Source: CAXDRM01 sp963991775 (GTDB lineage Bacteria > Pseudomonadota > Alphaproteobacteria > Rickettsiales > JABIRX01). From it: a stretch of DNA of 11,401 bases. Where the stretch lies: contig CAXDRM010000040.1 of the NCBI GenBank assembly GCA_963991775.1, forward strand, positions 1 through 11,401. Direction: 5' to 3'. How positions within the stretch are numbered: the stretch's first letter is position 1; each line of letters opens with the position of its first letter. The position numbers were made by a program, and so were the translations under genes. The notes under the pieces are model-generated. The model made no database searches, was not told the DNA's origin, and saw nothing but the letters and a program-made list of their open reading frames with translations. Shown here in pieces: positions 6,069 to 11,401 of the stretch.

Positions 6069-8909
6069 ATGGGCGCTAGAGAGCTAGAAAATTCCACTTT
6101 TATTTTTAGTAGCAATACTACTTTCATCCAAGAAATGTATCGCAAATATTTGCAAAATCCTGAATCTGTTGATACAGCTTGGCAAGAATATTTTGCAGAA
6201 ATAGGTGATGATATGCTTGGTCTTAGTAGCGATTTTGACAAGCATGATATGCAAGTAATTGGTGCGGTTGATCAAGAGCAAGAAGCTAAAAAAGCCAAAT
6301 CTCCCAAAAAAGATCCTGCACTTTTAGGTAGCGGTTTAGAATATAAAATTGCTCGTTTAATCAACCGTTATAGAAGATATGGTCATTACAGTGCGGATCT
6401 GGATCCGTTGGGTTTAACTAAAAGAGAATTTCCACAAGTATTAAGTCATGAATTTCATGATATTAAAACTAGTGATGCGAATAGCAAATTAGAGCTTAAA
6501 TTTGAGCCAAATTTTTCTGGTAAGAATGTCGCGCAAATTACACAAAAATTGCAGCAGGTCTATGCTAATAAATTAGCTTATGAATTTGAGTATATTTCAG
6601 ATATTAACGAAAAATTATGGTTACGTCAGCAGATTGAAGCTGATGGTCAAGATCTACAAATTATTAATGCTGATGAAAAAAAAGCTGCCTTGAAACATTT
6701 AAATCGTGCTGCTTCATTTGAGCAATTGCTTCATAAAAAATTTCCAGGTGCTAAGCGTTTCTCAGTAGAAGGAGGTGATGCAATTATTCCGGCTCTCGAA
6801 CAAATTATCTCTTTAGCTGGTGAGGCTAAGCTTGCTGATATTGAACTAGGTATGGCACATCGTGGTCGTTTAAATGTGTTAACTAATATTTGTGGTAAGC
6901 CTTATGACCAAATGATCGCAGAATTTAAAGGTGCTTCTTCTATACCTGCTGAATTTAATGCATCTGGTGATGTGAAATATCATATGGGCGCTTCTATGGA
7001 TCGTGAATTTGGCGAGCATAAATTGCATGTTGCTTTAGCTTATAATCCTTCACATTTAGAAGCAGTTAATTCTGTGGTGATGGGTAAGGTAAGGGCAAAA
7101 CAAGATTATGGTAATGATATTGAGCGCAATAAAAATCTTGCGGTTATTATTCATGGAGATGCGGCAATTATGGGTCAGGGTTCTGTAGCAGAAACTTTTA
7201 ATATGGCTTATGTTGATGCTTATAATATTGGCGGCACGATTCATTTTATCGTAAATAATCAAATTGGTTTTACAGCGCGTCAATCTGATTCACGTTCTAC
7301 GCGTTATGCGTCAGATATTGCTAAATTTATTGAAGCGCCAATCATTCATGTAAATGGTGAAGATGTTGAGGCAGTATTATATGCCTGTAAATTAGCTTTT
7401 GCTTATCGTCAGCAATTTTCTAAAGATATTATTATCGATATAATTTGTTATCGTAAATATGGTCATAATGAAGGTGATGAACCTAATTATACTAATCCTT
7501 TAATGTATCAAGTGATCAAAAAAATGCAGTCGCTTGATGAAAAATATGGGCAAAAATTAATAGCTGAAAAAATTATTTCAGAGGCAGAATTTGCAGAATT
7601 AAAGGCTGAGCGTGCTAAAGAATTAGAAGCAGCTTTCCAAAAATCTGATGATTTTGTTGCTGAAAAACCCCATGCTTTTAGTGATAGATGGCAAGGCCTA
7701 ACTACTAAAGTTAAAGCCAAAGATCTCAGCAAAAAAACTGGTATTGCTAAGGCAGAGCTTGGTAAAACTTTAGAGCAGCTTTTAACTGTACCAGAAGATT
7801 TTGCTGCTAATAAAAAAATCTTAAAACAGCTTCAAGCTAAAAAAGATATTTTTAAGGAAGGTAAGCATCTTGATTGGGCTTTAGGTGAATCACTTGCTTA
7901 TGCAACTTTGCTTAAAGAAGGTTATCCAGTGCGTATTACTGGGCAAGATGCAAAACGTGGTACCTTCTCGCATCGTCATTCAGTATTGCGTGATAGTAAT
8001 ACAGAGGCAGAATATATTCCTCTTAATCATTTAAGTGCTGATCAAGCTAAATATGAAGCTGCTGATTCGGTACTTTCTGAATATGCAGTATTAGGTTTTG
8101 AATATGGTTATTCATTGGCTAATCCGCATACTTTAACTATTTGGGAAGCACAATTTGGTGATTTTGCAAATGGGGCGCAAATTATTTTTGATCAATTTAT
8201 TGCATCAGGTGAAGCTAAATGGTTGCGTCTTAGTGGTTTAGTAATGCTTTTACCACATGGTTATGAAGGGCAAGGACCAGAGCATAGTTCAGCAAGGTTA
8301 GAGCGTTGTTTGCAAGCTTGTGCTGAAGATAATATGCAAGTTGCGAATGTTACTACACCGGCAAATTTCTTTCATATTTTGCGTAGACAATTACATCGTG
8401 ACTTCAGAAAGCCATTAATAATTATGAGTCCAAAATCATTATTAAGACATAAATTAGCAACTTCGACTATTGCTGATCTTGATAAAGACACAGAATTTTT
8501 ACCAGTAATTAGTGAGACAGAAAAATTAGTCGCTGCTGATCAGGTTAAAAAATTAATATTTTGTACTGGTAAAATTTATTATGATTTATATGAAGAGCGT
8601 GCCAAGCTTAAAAAGAATGACATTGCTCTGGTTAGAATTGAAGAGCTTTATCCTTTAGCAGAGCAACAAATTATTGTTGAGCTTAAAAAATATGCTAATG
8701 CAGAAATTATTTGGTGTCAGGAAGAGCCTGAAAATATGGGTGCTTGGCAATATATTGACCGTCCTTTAGAAAAACTAATTTTAGCTGCAAAAGTTAAAGC
8801 AAAAAGAGCTAATTATGTGGGTCGTAAGCCTGCTGCTTCACCAGCTACAGGTTATAATTCGGTGCATCAAGCTGAGCAAAAAGCAATCTTAGCTAAAGCT
8901 CTTAGTTAG
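6069..8909 (+). CDS. sucA: 2-oxoglutarate dehydrogenase E1 component
   Basis: Thiamine-diphosphate-dependent decarboxylase (E1) of the 2-oxoglutarate dehydrogenase complex; transfers the succinyl group to the lipoyl domain of E2 (SucB). At 946 residues it is full length for the family (about 930-950). The N-terminal segment that binds the complex is present (YRKYLQNPESVDTAWQEYF at 24-42), followed by RYRRYGHYSADLDPLGL at 100-116, SVEGGDA at 232-238, GMAHRGRLNVL at 261-271, GDVKYHMG at 300-307 and NPSHLEAVN at 326-334. The thiamine/Mg site is GDAAIMGQG...NNQIGFT at 363-402, with KYGHNEGDEP at 463-472. The transketolase-like C-terminal half shows GQDAKRGTFSHRHSVL at 625-640, EAQFGDFANGAQ at 693-704 and PHGYEGQGPEHSSARLER at 729-746. 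It catalyses the step after icd, encoded 3 kb away. sucB, often the next gene, is not here; an opposing gene follows. No broken or missing motif was seen. Confidence 0.97.
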   Translation: MGARELENSTFIFSSNTTFIQEMYRKYLQNPESVDTAWQEYFAEIGDDMLGLSSDFDKHDMQVIGAVDQEQEAKKAKSPKKDPALLGSGLEYKIARLINRYRRYGHYSADLDPLGLTKREFPQVLSHEFHDIKTSDANSKLELKFEPNFSGKNVAQITQKLQQVYANKLAYEFEYISDINEKLWLRQQIEADGQDLQIINADEKKAALKHLNRAASFEQLLHKKFPGAKRFSVEGGDAIIPALEQIISLAGEAKLADIELGMAHRGRLNVLTNICGKPYDQMIAEFKGASSIPAEFNASGDVKYHMGASMDREFGEHKLHVALAYNPSHLEAVNSVVMGKVRAKQDYGNDIERNKNLAVIIHGDAAIMGQGSVAETFNMAYVDAYNIGGTIHFIVNNQIGFTARQSDSRSTRYASDIAKFIEAPIIHVNGEDVEAVLYACKLAFAYRQQFSKDIIIDIICYRKYGHNEGDEPNYTNPLMYQVIKKMQSLDEKYGQKLIAEKIISEAEFAELKAERAKELEAAFQKSDDFVAEKPHAFSDRWQGLTTKVKAKDLSKKTGIAKAELGKTLEQLLTVPEDFAANKKILKQLQAKKDIFKEGKHLDWALGESLAYATLLKEGYPVRITGQDAKRGTFSHRHSVLRDSNTEAEYIPLNHLSADQAKYEAADSVLSEYAVLGFEYGYSLANPHTLTIWEAQFGDFANGAQIIFDQFIASGEAKWLRLSGLVMLLPHGYEGQGPEHSSARLERCLQACAEDNMQVANVTTPANFFHILRRQLHRDFRKPLIIMSPKSLLRHKLATSTIADLDKDTEFLPVISETEKLVAADQVKKLIFCTGKIYYDLYEERAKLKKNDIALVRIEELYPLAEQQIIVELKKYANAEIIWCQEEPENMGAWQYIDRPLEKLILAAKVKAKRANYVGRKPAASPATGYNSVHQAEQKAILAKALS

Positions 8910-8939
8910 GTTTTTAGACACTAACAGCAAAAACCTTAC
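8905..8939. terminator. Bidirectional hairpin between sucA and the deaminase-like gene
   Basis: AGGTTTTT at 8908-8915 and AAAAACCT at 8929-8936 form an exact 8-bp stem around a 13-base loop; GTT/TAC outside extend it with one mismatch. It starts within the sucA stop codon and ends 10 bases before the stop of the opposing gene. The U-rich run lies in the stem rather than after it, so efficiency is doubtful, but the place between two converging genes supports a terminator role for both. Confidence 0.5.
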
Positions 8940-8948
8940 TCTTTGTAG

Positions 8949-10580
8949 TTAAATAGATGGAGCAGAAGATTTTGTAACAATATTGGTATTCTTATCTCCC
9001 GCTTTTTCTATCCATCTTGGTGGTGTGTCAGGTGGAAATGAAAGTTTACATGGTTTGAACTCTCTTTCAGGACTGCCTGCATAAGATTTTGTTTTGTCAC
9101 CATAGGGGCTTGTAGCGGCATTTTGATCATGTGGATTTCGCTGATATGGTTCTATTATGGTGCCAAGTAACTCTGGTGTAGAAGAGCAACCTTCTTTAAT
9201 ATATCTTCCAGGTGTTAAAGCATTATATGTTTGTTTTAGTTCGCTTCCAGTTGGTATTAGTCGATGATCAGGTGGAGTTGCTTTTTGAGGATTAGCTGTT
9301 TTGCTTACACCACTTACATAAGTGACATGTTCAGGGCATGCAATATCTGTTCTTATATCATGATTAAGTTGTATTTTTTGTGAGGGCTGTTTGTTTTTAT
9401 AGTCTGAATCTGCTATGCTTATTACCTTGTCAAGCTTCCCTTTTACTTCTAAAGAATTTTTTACAGACTGATAAAAAGCTTCGTGATCTTCAAATAATAT
9501 AATATTATTTGGTGGAGAATAATTATCTTCTTTTTTGGATAAGAAAAAATTTATGTGAAATTCTTTAATTCTATTGATGATATAGTTTTCTTTTTCTAAA
9601 TCTATTTTCATACCAAAATATTGGCCTATCTCTTGTTTAATAAAGTTGAGATATGCCTCATTATCCAATACTTTACATGTGTTTAATAATTTGTCATCTC
9701 TTTCATACGGAAATTTATATGCTAGTTCTATTTTAGCTTGAATTTTTAATTCTTTTGCTAAATTTCCAATAAATACTTCTATTGAGTCTTTGCAGACACT
9801 ACAATTCTCTTTAGATGAGAATGAAATAAAATATAATTCATAATTTTCTTTATTATGTTTTGCAAAAAATTCAGCAATTTTTTGTTTTATATAATCTTTG
9901 TTTTCTTTGAGATATTTTAGAAAATTTTGTTCTGCATGATGATATAGTAATATTGTTTGAGGGTTGGTGTAATCAATACCTCTATCTTCGTAGGTTCTCA
10001 TATAATTTTCATGATTGTTTGAGCTATATAATATTTTGCTCCTTTGTGGCACATAATATATACTTTTTGATTTTGTATGATCTATGCTAGCTAAAGATAA
10101 AGCAAAGCCAGCAAAAGTTTTTATATTCCAATATTTAGTTTCGTATAGTTCAGACGTTTTAGTTCCTGACAATATATTATCTAAACGCCTCTGAGCACGA
10201 GCGGTTATAACATCTTCAAGGAACTTGATTCTTCGTGCACAAAACTCTTGAAGTTCACTGTTTTTTGTGTTGAGTAATTTTACCTCTAAGTTTCCTTTGA
10301 GTGTTTTTAAATCAGCTACAGTTGTTAGTTGATTGCCTTGTAAACGAGAGAATAATTTGGTGATATCATTTAAAGCAATTTGTGCATCAGAGCTTTCTTC
10401 GAAGCAGGGCTGTTTATCCAGTAATGTTTTAATAATCTGTTCGATCTTTGAAGAAGAAATGTTTAGTTTACCTGGTTTATCTAAGATCGAATGCAAAATA
10501 GCATTTTTATATGACGCACTTTCAATTTTGATTAAAGTGTCTATATAACGGAAATCCTGTTTAACTTCTGTAGTTTTCAT
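8949..10580 (-). CDS. Putative zinc-dependent deaminase-fold protein (OTT_1508-like), possible effector or toxin
   Basis: A 543-residue protein with the motif pair of the cytidine-deaminase superfamily: His-Ala-Glu at 215-217 (HHAEQNFLKYL) and Cys-x-x-Cys at 260-263 (ENCSVCKD). His215, Cys260 and Cys263 would hold the zinc and Glu217 would shuttle the proton. The surrounding order fits the fold: helix at about 153-167, strand SIYYVP at 173-178, strand KILYSSNN at 182-189, helix starting at the HAE, strand YELYFISFS at 247-255, helix after CxxC (265-279), and strand AKIELAYKF at 282-290. The E-to-C gap (43 residues) is longer than in free-nucleotide deaminases, and Asn replaces the usual Pro before CxxC. 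Residues 1-140 look helical; about 390-543 are rich in Pro, Ser, Thr, Asn and probably disordered. There is no signal peptide or membrane segment. The motif style resembles the OTT_1508-like deaminases described by comparative genomics in Orientia, other bacteria and fungi; substrate (nucleotide, RNA or DNA) is unknown. Its own promoter lies just upstream. Confidence 0.75.
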   Translation of the reverse strand: MKTTEVKQDFRYIDTLIKIESASYKNAILHSILDKPGKLNISSSKIEQIIKTLLDKQPCFEESSDAQIALNDITKLFSRLQGNQLTTVADLKTLKGNLEVKLLNTKNSELQEFCARRIKFLEDVITARAQRRLDNILSGTKTSELYETKYWNIKTFAGFALSLASIDHTKSKSIYYVPQRSKILYSSNNHENYMRTYEDRGIDYTNPQTILLYHHAEQNFLKYLKENKDYIKQKIAEFFAKHNKENYELYFISFSSKENCSVCKDSIEVFIGNLAKELKIQAKIELAYKFPYERDDKLLNTCKVLDNEAYLNFIKQEIGQYFGMKIDLEKENYIINRIKEFHINFFLSKKEDNYSPPNNIILFEDHEAFYQSVKNSLEVKGKLDKVISIADSDYKNKQPSQKIQLNHDIRTDIACPEHVTYVSGVSKTANPQKATPPDHRLIPTGSELKQTYNALTPGRYIKEGCSSTPELLGTIIEPYQRNPHDQNAATSPYGDKTKSYAGSPEREFKPCKLSFPPDTPPRWIEKAGDKNTNIVTKSSAPSI

Positions 10581-10604
10581 CTCTCTCTGTAAAAAATTAT
10601 ATAT

Positions 10605-10633
10605 ATTATAACATAATTTTGTCCTTAGGTAAA
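10605..10633 (-). promoter_or_regulatory. Promoter of the deaminase-like gene
   Basis: On the minus strand TTTACC (10628-10633) and TATAAT (10605-10610) are separated by exactly 17 bases, and TG stands one base before TATAAT, giving an extended -10 box. Transcription would start near 10598, leaving a leader of only about 18 bases ending in ACAGAGAGAG before the ATG, whose GAGAG could act as a weak ribosome binding site. Confidence 0.6.
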
Positions 10634-10640
10634 GAGTAGT

Positions 10641-11306
10641 TTAGATCTCTTTAACATGTTGTTCTTTGTTAGCAAGATACTGATTAATAGTTCCTTCAAT
10701 TTCTTTAGCTGCATGTAGTTCGCATCTCTCAAGATTTTGCTTAACCATCTTTAAATCATCAGGTTCTAAACGTTCTTCATCTTCTTCTCTTAGATAAGCG
10801 TAAATACTTCCTAATTTTGTGTTATTCATCTTAACATCTGCAAAGATATTAGCTGTTGTTTCATTTGAGGTTTGCTTAAGCTGTGCGTAATTATATTTAC
10901 CATATAAGCTACTTTTGGATAGTTTACTGATTTGTTCTGCTAATGAAGTTTGATCTTTAATCTCATCATTTGAGAATGTTTGCATGAATAATTCGATTTT
11001 TTGTACACCACATTGAAAAAGTTGTTCAACAGCAGAAGCTTGTTCGGTTTGATTACTATCTAGGTAATTTATCATATCACTTTCAAATATATCTAAGCTT
11101 TTAAATAGTTGTATAATGGGCTGCTCATCTGGGAGATGGTCTAAAACAGTTTGTGGTCTAAAAAACTCTTTTTTATCCGTACTACTTAAAATTTTTCTAA
11201 ATTTTTCAACACTAGCCGCGCATATTTGTGTAATAAATAATTCATTATATGCTTTTTTAACAGCATTGTTTTCCTGTCTAGTGACAGCAGTACTAATTGC
11301 CTCCAT
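10641..11306 (-). CDS. Acidic helical protein of unknown function upstream of the deaminase-like gene
   Basis: I do not recognise this 221-residue protein. It has no signal peptide or membrane helix, is acidic (36 Asp/Glu against 26 Lys/Arg by count) and is predicted by eye to be almost wholly helical, with an acidic stretch REEDEERLEPDD at 173-184 and a long amphipathic helix to the C-terminus. Three cysteines (29, 99, 195) are scattered and do not form a metal motif. The start at 11306 is supported by AAAGGGGTG four bases upstream and a near-ideal promoter. The deaminase-like gene follows in the same direction after about 60 bases. Small acidic proteins next to toxins are often immunity proteins or secretion chaperones, which would be a reasonable guess here, but the toxin-immunity order would be reversed from the commonest one and no sequence match supports it. 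Confidence 0.75.
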   Translation of the reverse strand: MEAISTAVTRQENNAVKKAYNELFITQICAASVEKFRKILSSTDKKEFFRPQTVLDHLPDEQPIIQLFKSLDIFESDMINYLDSNQTEQASAVEQLFQCGVQKIELFMQTFSNDEIKDQTSLAEQISKLSKSSLYGKYNYAQLKQTSNETTANIFADVKMNNTKLGSIYAYLREEDEERLEPDDLKMVKQNLERCELHAAKEIEGTINQYLANKEQHVKEI

Positions 11307-11310
11307 AATT

Positions 11311-11319
11311 CACCCCTTT
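11311..11319 (-). promoter_or_regulatory. Ribosome binding site of the acidic helical protein
   Basis: AAAGGGGTG on the minus strand, four bases before the ATG at 11306; it decides this start. Confidence 0.7.
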
Positions 11320-11335
11320 AATTTGTTAGATGAAT

Positions 11336-11364
11336 ATTATAACATATTTTTGCTGCTGTTGCAA
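11336..11364 (-). promoter_or_regulatory. Promoter of the acidic helical protein
   Basis: Minus-strand TTGCAA (11359-11364), a 17-base spacer and a perfect TATAAT (11336-11341), with TG one base before it (extended -10). The 12-base sequence ATGTTATAATAT is identical to that in the promoter of the downstream deaminase-like gene. The expected leader is about 23 bases. Confidence 0.75.
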
Positions 11365-11401
11365 TATGGTGAGATTTATTTGAGCAAAAACCAGATAATT
11401 T

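Noticed and set aside
7056..7732. Minus-strand open frames inside sucA
   Set aside because: They are antisense to intact, conserved sucA motifs and have no start signals or recognisable features.
10290..10750. Similarity between the C-terminal part of the 221-residue protein (DLKMVKQNLE) and the N-terminal region of the deaminase-like protein (DLKTLKGNLE)
   Set aside because: The match is about ten residues in helical, low-diversity sequence and does not extend; not enough to claim shared ancestry, although an alignment would settle it.

Overview
The window looks like a stretch of chromosome from an AT-rich, host-associated alphaproteobacterium, most likely a member of the Rickettsiales. The grounds are low G+C throughout, P-type (VirB) type IV secretion genes separated from the rest of a vir cluster, a long-form isocitrate dehydrogenase with a C-terminal extension, a short-type phosphatidylserine decarboxylase next to phosphatidylserine synthase, and a putative effector with the HAE...CxxC deaminase signature, a family whose namesake (OTT_1508) comes from Orientia. 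Genus cannot be fixed from the sequence alone.

Layout, left to right. (1) 1-3045, minus strand: icd, virB8 and virB9 in that transcriptional order, each junction a one-base TAATG stop/start overlap; virB9 runs off the left edge. (2) 3046-3185: a divergent AT-rich control region. (3) 3186-5166, plus strand: psd, pssA and aroQ, joined by two ATGA overlaps. The first two make phosphatidylethanolamine from CDP-diacylglycerol and serine; the third is a type II 3-dehydroquinase with no other shikimate gene in view. (4) 5167-5436: a convergent spacer holding a GC-rich ~160-bp imperfect palindrome with two direct-repeat motifs, clearly foreign in composition. (5) 5437-5856, minus strand: a small basic orphan protein. 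(6) 6069-8909, plus strand: sucA, the E1 subunit of 2-oxoglutarate dehydrogenase, without sucB next to it. (7) 8949-11306, minus strand: two unrecognised-by-name genes, a 221-residue acidic helical protein and, downstream of it, a 543-residue protein with the ordered elements of a zinc-dependent nucleotide/nucleic-acid deaminase fold. Each has its own promoter with the same extended -10 sequence.

How it fits together: icd and sucA are consecutive TCA-cycle steps and psd/pssA are membrane lipid synthesis, i.e. core genes of a reduced genome. The accessory content is the secretion genes, the palindromic element and the deaminase/acidic-protein pair. The pair is the best candidate in the window for an undescribed system: a possible host-directed or competitor-directed base deaminase with a small neighbour that could be an immunity protein or chaperone. 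That functional reading is inference; the deaminase motif order is visible in the sequence.
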